From NCBI GenBank assembly GCA_015295885.1, contig DVEE01000463.1, positions 1-14,362 on the forward strand: a stretch of 14,362 nt of DNA, in the 5' to 3' direction. Under the pieces are notes generated by a model. The model was not told where the DNA came from, did not search any database, and worked only from the letters and a program-made list of their open reading frames with translations. Position 1 is the stretch's first letter. Every line of letters starts with the position of its first letter. The position numbers were made by a program, and so were the translations under genes. Shown here in pieces: positions 1 through 6,818 of this stretch. Origin of the DNA: Leptolyngbyaceae cyanobacterium M65_K2018_010 (GTDB lineage: Bacteria; Cyanobacteriota; Cyanobacteriia; Phormidesmidales; Phormidesmidaceae).

Positions 1-1272
1 TAACCTTATGACCAGTAGACTTATTTATGCCTTCAAGTACTAGGCGTAGCAGCACCTACATTAGTAGGTTTCACACTTTGGGTACTTAAAAGATCTCAGG
101 AATTAGGGTTAGAAAGATTATATTTCTTATCAAGAGATGGGCAAATTTTAGTCGAAATTGCCAATAGAATTATCAGCAAATTAAATTTAAACCAAAAAGC
201 AATATCCCTTTACGGCAGCCGACAAGCTTGGTTGTTGCCTAGTCTCACAGATCTCAATGAAGAACAACTAAATCAGGTTCTTCCCCTTGAGCATGATGTA
301 GATCACTTATCCCCGAAAGTTATTTTCAGTCGATTCAATATCACACTTGCTGAAATCAAGAGCAATCTTGCTAAAATCGGATTTTCAACTGCTGACTGGG
401 ATCGCAATCTTGGACGTGAGGAAAGAGTTAGGCTGCATAAATACATATTGTCTGACCTTGAAGTTCAGAGACTCATTATATCAAAGGCATTCGAAAAGCG
501 TGAAGTTTTAACTAAATATCTAGCTCAAGTCAATTTACTTGAAAACAGTGACTTTGGCCTCGTTGATCTCGGCACCGGAGCAACGCTTCACAATGCATTA
601 GCAGCCATTCTGGAAACTCAGAATATAAAACCTCCGAATAGCTTTTATCTGGGACTTAGGAAAGTTCGAAGCAACAAGTTTGATCCTCCAGAGCCCTATT
701 TATACAATGAGATAGACCGCTTAGGATTTATGAACATCCCAGGGATAATCACCTTTCTCGAATCTGTTTGTAGTGCCGACCATGGATCAGTAGTAGATTA
801 TTCTTACGCTCACAATAGCGATGAAGTTCACCCTGTCTTTAAGGAAGAATCTAACCAAGCAGTTACTGACTGGGGCTATCCACTTGTTAGAACGGCTATC
901 TTAAACTTCACTGACAATCTTTTACTGGATAGCAATCTACTTAATCCGTTTGGAGATGTCAGAGCTTTAATTGAAACACTCCAGAAAGAGTTTTGGCTTA
1001 ATCCAACGCTCGAAGAGTCGAAAGCTTGGGGGAACTTCCCCCTTGAAGATGGTTGGGGAAAAGAATCTAAATTTTTAACTCTTGCAGCACCTTATTCCTT
1101 TAGAGATTTACCAAAACTTTGGTGGTTAGTATTCAAAACTGGTGATGTTTGGCTACGCCGTCACTGGTGGCATAGCGCTTCTTTGAAAATGTCACCTCCT
1201 CTTTTAAAAATTACGTTTTGCAGTGGGGAAAAGATAATTAAATTAGTTAAGAAATCCTTGAAAAAACTTTGA
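1..1272 (+). CDS. HAD-like polysaccharide-cluster protein, 5' end missing and possibly frameshifted
   Basis: The main frame is open from position 19 to a TGA at 1270-1272, and no convincing start exists inside the window, so this is the C-terminal part of a longer protein. The segment around 40-150 reads LGVAAPTLVGFTLWVLK followed by YFLSRDGQIL. This resembles the second, HAD-like domain of large predicted hydrolases (COG5610 type) found in LPS or exopolysaccharide clusters; the family link is from memory. The tail is rich in Trp and basic residues. TAA at 1-3 and TAG at 16-18 interrupt the main frame, while the +2 frame upstream reads LIYAF up to about position 34 and joins smoothly to QVLGVAAP if one base is restored. 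That suggests a one-base deletion or a sequence error. The gene precedes a GMC oxidoreductase by 66 bp on the same strand. Its exact biochemical role is unknown. Confidence 0.5.
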
Positions 1273-1338
1273 AATTCAGCAAGTTATTATTTTATGTTTT
1301 AAAATTTAGCCTGTTGTGTTTTTAACTCAATTCAACCT

Positions 1339-3051
1339 ATGTTTATAGACTCAAGAGAACTATCTTCCGAAACTACTTATGAATCAGATGTTTGTATAAT
1401 TGGCGCTGGACCTGCTGGGCTCACTATAGCCAAAGAGTTGGTGGGAAAATCCATTGAAGTTTGCATCTTGGAGTCTGGAGGGCTAACACCTGAACCAGAG
1501 ATTCAAGCCCTTAATAGATCTATGGAATCGATAGGGGATCAAATTCCACCCTGTCCAAATTTTCCACCAGCTGAAACAATGAGAACTCGACAGTTTGGGG
1601 GGACAGCTCACCAGTGGGTAGATCGCAGCACTGGGAAAAAAATTATTCGGTATGTACCTCTAGAGGAAGTTGACTTTGAGGAGCGCGATTGGTTGCCTCA
1701 TAGCGGTTGGCCTATAACGAAAAAGGAATTGGATCCTTACTATGAGCGCGCCCATGCCGCCTGTGGGCTAGGTGTGTATTCTTACGAGCCAGAGACTTGG
1801 TCAAGCCAGGTCTCTCCTCAGATAGCTTTTGACAAGAACTTTATCGTCAACAGGATGTTCCATTTTGGGACTGGTGATATTTTCACTCAAAACTATCGAG
1901 AACTTATTCAATCAGCTCCAAACGTAAATACCTTTCTGTATGCTAGCGTGTATGAGTTGGTAGCCGACGAGACTGGCAAAAGAATTACTAAGGCAAGGTT
2001 CATCAATCCCAGCAGAAAGCATTTTTGGGTTAGTGCCAAGCAATTTATTCTGGCCACTGGTGGCCTTGAGAATGCACGTATATTACTAATGTCCAATCAA
2101 GTTCAGAAAGCTGGGCTGGGCAATGATAACAACTTGGTTGGTCGGTTTTTAATGGATCACCCTCTAGTTAGAGTCGGTGTCATTCAGCCAACTAGCCGTG
2201 ACGTATTTAATCCCTTTAGGTTATATGGCATTCAAAAAATTGGTCAGGATGAAGTTCAAGCCAAGCCTATACTGTCAAAGGAATTGATTAAAAGAGAAGG
2301 ACTTCTCAATGCCAATTTCTTCTTGCTACCTCGTCATTATCTCACACAATTCAATCTCCTCAGATATTTATTTCCTGAAGGAAAAAGCTACGTGTCTAAA
2401 TCAGTTAGTTCTGCAATGGCGTTGAGTCGTAAACTCCGGGCGGGCAATCTAGATTCTGATGCCATAAAACATTTGGCGAATGTGTTGCTCGGGCTGGATG
2501 ATGTACTTTTCTTTCAGACTCGTAAGAGTGTGAATATTGGCCGAGAGCTTGAAGCATTTTGGCCTCAGAATTCTGGAAGTGAGAAAGCTTTTAATGTGAT
2601 TCAAGTGTATAGCTCCACAGAACAAGCACCTCGACCAGAAAATCGGGTACTCCTAGGAGAGGAAAAAGATCGATTCGGCTATCCGAAGATCCAGATCAAC
2701 TGGCATTGGGATGAATTCAGTCGCAGTAGTTTCGTCAAGGCTGCCACACTCTTTAAGAAGCAGATTGAATTGGTTGGACTGGGAAAACTCAATCTGGAGT
2801 TTGATAAGGGAGATCCTCAATTAGTTACTCCTAGTATCCATCACAACATGGGAACAACCCGAATGCATGATAATCCTAAGCAAGGAGTTGTCGACGCCAA
2901 TTGCAAAGTTCACGGGATTGCCAACCTGTTCATCGCGGGTTCATCCACCTTTCCCACTGGAGGATATGCTAACCCAACTTTGACAATCGTTGCTTTGGCC
3001 ATTCGCTTAGCTGATCATGTCAAAGGCCTTCACAAGCTACAAGGATTTTAG
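1339..3051 (+). CDS. GMC-family FAD-dependent oxidoreductase
   Basis: This 570-residue protein has the two signatures of glucose-methanol-choline oxidoreductases. Near the N-terminus a Rossmann dinucleotide motif, GAGPAG (residues 22-27), is followed by an acidic residue at the end of the second strand (ILESGG), which binds the FAD ribose. Near the C-terminus the GMC_oxred_C pattern is present: HHNMGTTRM at about 501-509, then VVDANCKVHG, IAGSSTFPTGG and NPTLT. H501/H502 and N545 are the likely His/Asn active-site pair. The substrate is probably an alcohol or sugar hydroxyl but cannot be read from sequence. No signal peptide is visible, so the enzyme is likely cytoplasmic. It starts 66 bp after the polysaccharide-type gene and shares its AT-rich composition, which suggests a role in modifying surface polysaccharide sugars or lipids. 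No clear Shine-Dalgarno precedes the ATG. Confidence 0.85.
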   Translation: MFIDSRELSSETTYESDVCIIGAGPAGLTIAKELVGKSIEVCILESGGLTPEPEIQALNRSMESIGDQIPPCPNFPPAETMRTRQFGGTAHQWVDRSTGKKIIRYVPLEEVDFEERDWLPHSGWPITKKELDPYYERAHAACGLGVYSYEPETWSSQVSPQIAFDKNFIVNRMFHFGTGDIFTQNYRELIQSAPNVNTFLYASVYELVADETGKRITKARFINPSRKHFWVSAKQFILATGGLENARILLMSNQVQKAGLGNDNNLVGRFLMDHPLVRVGVIQPTSRDVFNPFRLYGIQKIGQDEVQAKPILSKELIKREGLLNANFFLLPRHYLTQFNLLRYLFPEGKSYVSKSVSSAMALSRKLRAGNLDSDAIKHLANVLLGLDDVLFFQTRKSVNIGRELEAFWPQNSGSEKAFNVIQVYSSTEQAPRPENRVLLGEEKDRFGYPKIQINWHWDEFSRSSFVKAATLFKKQIELVGLGKLNLEFDKGDPQLVTPSIHHNMGTTRMHDNPKQGVVDANCKVHGIANLFIAGSSTFPTGGYANPTLTIVALAIRLADHVKGLHKLQGF

Positions 3052-3363
3052 CTAACTTCAGTAGATCACAAAGGACTGAAGGCGGGACTGAATCCGTAGA
3101 AAGGGGTAGGGTCAGACTAGAAGAATTGGACGAATAGCCATGACGACCTGCCCCTCTCCAGTATCCCCTATACTGCGGCTTAGCCGTCGTTGTTTGCTTT
3201 GCGCCTGCACACCTCGACAGGGGATATAGGGCAGCCAACGGGTCAGGCTCACCTCTCCACGTTGGAGCAAGGCCACCACCATCCACAGACAGGTCGTCAG
3301 ATGGCTACTACCGATGGACCCAGCCAGGCGTTCAAGGCATCGTAGAGGGGGGAATTTTTTTCA

Positions 3364-3414
3364 CAGCGTTCATGGTTTTGAGGGGTATCTAAGCTTAGAA
3401 CGCTGACTCCCCTC
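3364..3414 (+). repeat. Interleaved inverted repeats (possible pseudoknot or switch)
   Basis: CAGCGTTC (3364-3371) is perfectly complementary to GAACGCTG (3398-3405). GAGGGG (3380-3385), inside that loop, is complementary to CCCCTC (3409-3414), outside it. The two stems interleave, so they form either a pseudoknot or two alternative hairpins. No known RNA family was recognised. Confidence 0.4.
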
Positions 3415-3488
3415 TTCTTCCTCAAAGTCCTGAAACCACCTCGCAGCAGGGTATTCCGGCTCTTAAAGTCAATTTTTGTCAGTCAACC

Positions 3489-3518
3489 AGGGTCTAGACA
3501 GACTCTGTTACCCTTTTT
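3489..3518 (+). terminator. Terminator-like hairpin in the response-regulator leader
   Basis: AGGGT (3489-3493) pairs with ACCCT (3510-3514), with an inner ACAG/CTGT stem (3498-3501/3505-3508) and a run of five T (3514-3518). The 3' arm can instead pair downstream, CCCTT with AAGGG (about 3511-3525), which would break the first hairpin. The stem is modest, so termination activity is an inference. Confidence 0.35.
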
Positions 3519-3684
3519 CTAAGGGGATTATGGCCAAGCCTCACGAGTCTTCGGAAGACCGTGGGGGGCTAGAACTCTAGGCCACCAGGGAACCCTGGAC
3601 AGGAACTGAGCTAGAGCCCTCTAAGTTAGTCATAATAGCAACGGATTCAGGGCCTAGCCCAAAGCGCGAGGTTGAGGGGATTCT

Positions 3685-4047
3685 ATGAGTACGGTCTTGG
3701 TGGTGGATGATAGTGCAACCCTGCGAGAAATGATTGCCGGACTGCTGCTCAAAGCAGGGCTGACGGTGGTTGAGGCCAAGGACGGGATCGAGGCTAAGGC
3801 CATGATTCAGGCCACTCCGCCTGATTTAGTCGTGCTCGATATTGTCATGCCTAACATGAACGGCTACGAGCTCTGCCGCTGGATTAAAAATTCAGCCGCG
3901 ACCCAGTCTATCCCCGTGATTATCTGTTCTTCCAAGGGAGAAGAGTTTGACCGCTACTGGGGCATGAAGCAGGGGGCTGATGCCTACATTACCAAACCCT
4001 TTCGCCCTGACGACATGGTCAGTACGGTCAAGCAGTTGCTGCGATAG
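3685..4047 (+). CDS. Single-domain CheY-like response regulator
   Basis: This 120-residue protein is just a receiver domain with no output domain. The acidic pocket is D8/D9 (VVDDS), the phospho-acceptor is D52 (VLDIVMP), the switch Ser/Thr position is in CSSKG (S82/S83), and the conserved Lys is K104 (ITKPF). It resembles the PilH/PixH/CheY-type regulators that cyanobacteria use with PatA/PilG proteins and hybrid histidine kinases for phototaxis, pili or other outputs. No kinase is next to it, so it is an orphan here and its partner is unknown. The ATG is preceded by GAGGGG at a suitable distance. A hairpin-rich leader of several hundred bases lies upstream. The stop is four bases from the convergent tRNA-Leu gene. 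Confidence 0.9.
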   Translation: MSTVLVVDDSATLREMIAGLLLKAGLTVVEAKDGIEAKAMIQATPPDLVVLDIVMPNMNGYELCRWIKNSAATQSIPVIICSSKGEEFDRYWGMKQGADAYITKPFRPDDMVSTVKQLLR

Positions 4048-4051
4048 AAGA

Positions 4052-4135
4052 TGGGCAGAGCGAGACTCGAACTCGCATGACCGTAAGGCCGCCACATTTT
4101 GAGTGTGGTGCGTCTACCAATTTCGCCATCCGCCC
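4052..4135 (-). tRNA. tRNA-Leu (anticodon CAA)
   Basis: The minus strand folds as a class II tRNA of 84 nt. The acceptor stem is GGGCGGA/TCTGCCC with discriminator A. The D-arm contains TTGGTAGAC, the anticodon stem is CCACA/TGTGG with loop CTCAAAA (anticodon CAA), a long variable arm follows, and the T-arm is GCGAG-TTCGAGT-CTCGC. This anticodon reads UUG codons. The 3' CCA is not encoded and must be added enzymatically. The 5' 22 bases overlap the end of the M48 protease gene on the same strand. Confidence 0.95.
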
Positions 4136-4980
4136 AAGGATGAGTCCCCATTATACCCAACTGGTTGGCTTTTCACCAGGGCATAGTAGGCCTGACTGCT
4201 GGCCCAACGGTCAATTTCCCTGGCTCGCAACACCGGTACGGGGTGGGTTAACCCTTGGGTACGCAGTTGCTTGAGGGCATCGCCCAGGGCATCCTCGCTG
4301 ATGGCATCGTAGGATCGAGCCTGCTCTAAAAAGGCCTCTAGATTCAGCTCCTGGATCAGCGTGGGAGACCCACCGGACAACTTCATCAACAGGGAGGCGA
4401 CTATGCGCGGATCCTGGGCCACCAGTAAGGCGGCGCGATCGCAGGTAAATTCGGCACAGCGCACCCATTCCATCAAGCGGGCCTGCAGGTTTTGGGTCCA
4501 AACCTCCCCCAGAGGCAGTTGGCTGGCCGCCAGCATCAACAGATTCGCCAGGGTCAGGTAAACCCCGTGGTCACACTTTAAGTGACCTAACTCGTGGGCA
4601 ATCACCGCCTGGGTTTCCTCAGGGGTTAAGAGTTCTAGTAACGCGGTATGGATCACAATAAAGGGACGTTTGCCCCGCATGGCAAAGGTGTAAGCATTGG
4701 GGATGGGGTTTTGCCGGACGTAGAGTTCGGGCACATCCAGGTCTAAAATTTGGCAGGCTTCCCGGAGGGCGCTATGGAGGCTGGGCAGTTGGCGATCGCT
4801 GACCCTTACGCTGGAGGCAATGTTGTCCAGGTAAAAAAACTGTTCGGCCAGGGGAGCCATCACCAAACGCACCAGCATATCCAACCCCGGCAATTGCTTG
4901 AGGGCGCGCGTGGCCTCTAAATCCAGGGGATGGCGAAACTGATCCGCCTGTAATCCGAGCAGCAGGGTTTTTCCAGTCAT
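4114..4980 (-). CDS. M48-family zinc metalloprotease (HtpX/Ste24-like)
   Basis: With the start at MTGKT the protein has 288 residues. The zinc-protease motif HELGH is at 129-133 (zinc ligands H129 and H133, catalytic E130), and E177 in EFTCD is the likely third ligand. The block NPIPNAYTF (91-99) is typical of M48 peptidases, and FRHPLD (15-20) is like the N-terminus of cyanobacterial homologues. A hydrophobic stretch follows the motif at about 141-157 and may associate with the membrane. The family degrades misfolded membrane or other proteins; this member's substrate is unknown. A longer start at 5091 is possible but adds 37 Pro-rich residues that do not look conserved. The last codons (GGWRNW) and the TAG stop are read from the 5' end of tRNA-Leu, so the transcript could be cut by RNase P. 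Two HIP1 sites lie in the gene. Confidence 0.88.
   Translation of the reverse strand: MTGKTLLLGLQADQFRHPLDLEATRALKQLPGLDMLVRLVMAPLAEQFFYLDNIASSVRVSDRQLPSLHSALREACQILDLDVPELYVRQNPIPNAYTFAMRGKRPFIVIHTALLELLTPEETQAVIAHELGHLKCDHGVYLTLANLLMLAASQLPLGEVWTQNLQARLMEWVRCAEFTCDRAALLVAQDPRIVASLLMKLSGGSPTLIQELNLEAFLEQARSYDAISEDALGDALKQLRTQGLTHPVPVLRAREIDRWASSQAYYALVKSQPVGYNGDSSLGGWRNW
4150..4155 (-). promoter_or_regulatory. Candidate -10 box of tRNA-Leu inside the protease CDS
   Basis: A perfect TATAAT on the minus strand ends 14 bp upstream of the mature tRNA 5' end, so transcription would start about 6-7 bp before the tRNA. The -35 region 17 bp upstream (TGGTGA) is weak. The box lies within the C-terminal codons of the M48 protease gene, in the part encoding Y276-N277. 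Confidence 0.5.
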
Positions 4981-5011
4981 GAAGTTGAGTTGGGGTGGCA
5001 AGGACAAGGGG

Positions 5012-5149
5012 TCAGCCAGGGACGCCGGAGCCCAGCGAGGATGGACGCCTAAGCACGGGATAGGGGTGCCTCTTGGAGTGGGCACGGACAAAGCCCTTTA
5101 CCCAGTCATGGAAAAAGTCAAGTAATAGGCGACGCAAATTTGAGGTCAT
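5012..5149 (-). CDS. Possible 45-residue small protein upstream of the M48 gene
   Basis: An ATG-initiated frame of 45 codons ends 31 bp before the protease start. Its N-terminal part (MTSNLRRLLLDFFHDWVKG) would form a basic amphipathic helix, followed by a Pro/Arg-rich tail. There is no properly spaced Shine-Dalgarno, since AGG directly abuts the ATG. It could be a small protein, a leader peptide of the protease gene, or chance. No family was recognised. Confidence 0.22.
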   Translation of the reverse strand: MTSNLRRLLLDFFHDWVKGFVRAHSKRHPYPVLRRPSSLGSGVPG

Positions 5150-5327
5150 CCTGTGTGACCGATTCGTCAATCGTAAGCTAAGGGGTGAAAACAGAGTGTT
5201 ATTGGGGGGGTATCATTCCGGCGGAGTTAGGCACCCGATGCCACAACCAGTCATTCTTGGTCACAGTCGTAACGGTGCCACCGATTCCATTTTCGCGGTC
5301 AGTCAGGGCTACGCCACCCACATCCTA

Positions 5328-5504
5328 ACGTTGTCGTTCAAGGACGCGAACCGGGCAAAAGACGTGGTCGCAGCAAATGCGAATTAGTTATTGTGTGCCG
5401 TCAGCACGGATGATGAAGCGTCAATCCTCCAAAACGATAGGCCAAGGTCAGTGTCGAGACTGGGGCTCCAGGACTAGCGGTCTTGCTAAGTTTTGAACTT
5501 GGGG
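5328..5504 (-). ncRNA. Candidate IS110-family 3' non-coding end (possible bridge RNA region)
   Basis: This is the segment between the transposase stop and the putative element end. IS110-family recombinases use a bridge RNA transcribed from a non-coding end of the element, and in the IS1111 subgroup that end lies downstream of the gene. Short hairpins are visible: AAGTT/AACTT with a three-base loop (5488-5500), CTGG/CCAG with a four-base loop (5460-5471), and GGTC/GACC (5479-5482/5511-5514) enclosing the first and reaching into the transposase end. No donor or target loop could be assigned by eye. Confidence 0.3.
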
Positions 5505-6569
5505 CTAGGCGACCGATTCAAGGGGCTCAATGCGATATAACTCCTGATGACGAAAGGCGGCGCGAATGCGACCCACCAGTTTGCGCGCGACAGCGACAAT
5601 CGCCCGTTTGCTGCCCTGGCGTTGTTTGATGCGCTCATAGAACGCCCTCAGGGTAGGGTCGTCTCCAATCGCTCGCCAGGCAATCTCAATTAAGATGCTC
5701 CGCAGATGGGTATTCCCCTGTTTGGTGATGGGTCCCCGTCGAACGTGCTCTCCAGTCGAATCTTCTGACGGCGTCAGACCGGTATAGCTAAAGAGTTGGC
5801 GCTCGTTGGCAAACTGGGAGCAATCGCCCAGTTCATTGGATAAGATGCGGGCACTGATGAAGCCTACGCCCGGTGCCGAGCGATAGGTCGCTTCATACGG
5901 GTCCTGAGCGGCTTGGGTTTTCAACTGGTCTTCCAGATGGGCAATTTCATGCTCCAAGGCATGCCAGATGGCTTGATGAGCCTTCACCACCTGCTGAAAA
6001 GCATCGGCTGGACAGGCTGCCAATAGTTCGGCCACAAAGCTGTGGGTCATCTGGCGACGGTCCCCGGCCGCTATCAAGCCAAACTGATGGGCTTTCATCC
6101 GAATCTGGTTCTGCACTTGGGTGCGTTGGCGCACCAGTTGAGCCCGGGTTCGGCTCAGCAATCGTCGCTGTTCTTCGGCTTCGCTCGGAATCCGGATGCC
6201 CCGTAGCCGTCCGGCCTCCAACTGTTCAGACAGCTTGTGGGCATCGCGACGATCCGTCTTCACCCGATGGTTGGCAGCTACTTCTATTGCCGCCGCATGC
6301 ACGACGCGATTATGAATCCCCTGGCGAACTAACTCTCGATGCAAACCGAAGCCCGAAAACCCCGCTTCATAAGCGCTATAAATAGTTGCCCCGGCAAAGA
6401 ACTTGTGGAGTTGTTCACCCAGTTTCTTCGGCTCAGCGGTCATCGTCCACCGTTTTACTTCAGTGTGATTCACACGGGCCACCACCGAATAGGTATGTTT
6501 ATGAACATCGATGCCGACATAGACGGACTCGCCAGCATAGGATGGAAGAGTCTGTGCGGTGTTTGTCAT
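5505..6569 (-). CDS. IS110-family transposase (DEDD recombinase)
   Basis: The 354-residue protein has the IS110 RuvC-like catalytic tetrad: D21 in YVGIDVHK, E68 in YEAGFSG, and D106 and D109 in KTDRRDAHKL. A coiled segment rich in Arg and Gln follows (about 125-165). The C-terminal Transposase_20 domain has PGVG at 233-236 and GLTPSEDSTG at about 264-273, with S271 a candidate for the serine that attacks DNA in this family, then GPITKQGN. IS110 enzymes work with a bridge RNA that pairs with both donor and target DNA. The start at 6569 has GAGG about nine bases upstream, and the frame extends 47 codons further upstream without a better start. Length is normal and no frameshift is seen, so the enzyme is probably intact. 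Confidence 0.93.
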   Translation of the reverse strand: MTNTAQTLPSYAGESVYVGIDVHKHTYSVVARVNHTEVKRWTMTAEPKKLGEQLHKFFAGATIYSAYEAGFSGFGLHRELVRQGIHNRVVHAAAIEVAANHRVKTDRRDAHKLSEQLEAGRLRGIRIPSEAEEQRRLLSRTRAQLVRQRTQVQNQIRMKAHQFGLIAAGDRRQMTHSFVAELLAACPADAFQQVVKAHQAIWHALEHEIAHLEDQLKTQAAQDPYEATYRSAPGVGFISARILSNELGDCSQFANERQLFSYTGLTPSEDSTGEHVRRGPITKQGNTHLRSILIEIAWRAIGDDPTLRAFYERIKQRQGSKRAIVAVARKLVGRIRAAFRHQELYRIEPLESVA

Positions 6570-6639
6570 GTCAGTTAACCTCGCTTGGGTTTTGGTTATT
6601 TCAAGCTTACGGTTGACAGACTTCGCCGCACTTCCTTTT

Positions 6640-6818
6640 TCAGCATAGGAACATCCTACAGGCTGTTTGAACCCAGATGTAGTAAGTGCCCGGTTTGAGA
6701 TCAACACCACCTGACCCCAAATGCCAGGTAACGGATCGCCGAATCACCTGATTTTCCGTGGGGAGGGCCGACAGCCAGCGATTTGGAAGGATGTTCAGAT
6801 CTTTTGGCCCTTGTACTT
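6640..6818 (-). pseudogene. Gene remnant between the IS element and phrB
   Basis: The minus strand has an open frame that begins inside the 3' end of phrB after an in-frame stop, has no plausible start codon, and reads [18 protein letters not shown] and then, after a gap, GGVDLKPGTYYIWVQTA, ending at a TGA at 6640-6642. The sequence looks protein-like, with a WHLGSGG turn and a PGTYYIWV strand as in a beta-sandwich, but no family was recognised. If one copy of the 8-bp repeat and the IS are removed, the frame continues a few codons to CRMWVA and a TAG. This fits a 5'-deleted gene end that the IS later interrupted near its stop. It could also be chance. Confidence 0.35.

Larger units (their letters stand above)
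3052..3684. other. 633-bp gene-free region with several inverted repeats
   Basis: No convincing coding sequence was found on either strand. The stretch marks the change from the AT-rich block to GC-rich, HIP1-containing DNA. It holds short hairpins (AGTAT/ATACT and CGGC/GCCG near 3160-3192) and two interleaved inverted repeats at 3364-3414. A terminator-like hairpin lies at 3489-3518, a long hairpin at about 3538-3570 and CCAGGG/CCCTGG near 3585-3598. The part from about 3360 onward probably contains the promoter and leader of the response regulator gene. Confidence 0.5.
5320..6658 (-). mobile_element. IS110-family insertion sequence (boundaries tentative)
   Basis: The transposase gene fixes the family. 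The boundaries are a guess based on an 8-bp direct repeat, ACATCCTA on the plus strand, at 5320-5327 and 6651-6658. The repeats are 1331 bp apart start to start, within the normal IS110 size range. They leave about 80 bp of non-coding DNA before the transposase start and about 177 bp after its stop. No subterminal inverted repeat was seen, and one 8-bp match in flanks of this size may be chance. The element contains no HIP1 site. Confidence 0.5.

Noticed and set aside
3020..3286. Open frame of 88 codons on the minus strand
   Set aside because: It overlaps the end of the GMC gene and has no family-like motif; its composition looks like chance.
4981..5091. Longer start for the M48 protease
   Set aside because: The added 37 residues are Pro-rich and unlike the family, whose conserved part begins at MTGKTLLLGL; the small frame at 5012-5149 also overlaps it.
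5073..5387. Plus-strand frame of 104 codons left of the transposase
   Set aside because: It needs a TTG start without ribosome site, crosses the putative IS boundary and shows no recognisable motif.
5873..6385. Plus-strand frame of 170 codons
   Set aside because: It is antisense to the intact transposase gene, with Pro/Arg/Ser-rich composition typical of a shadow frame.
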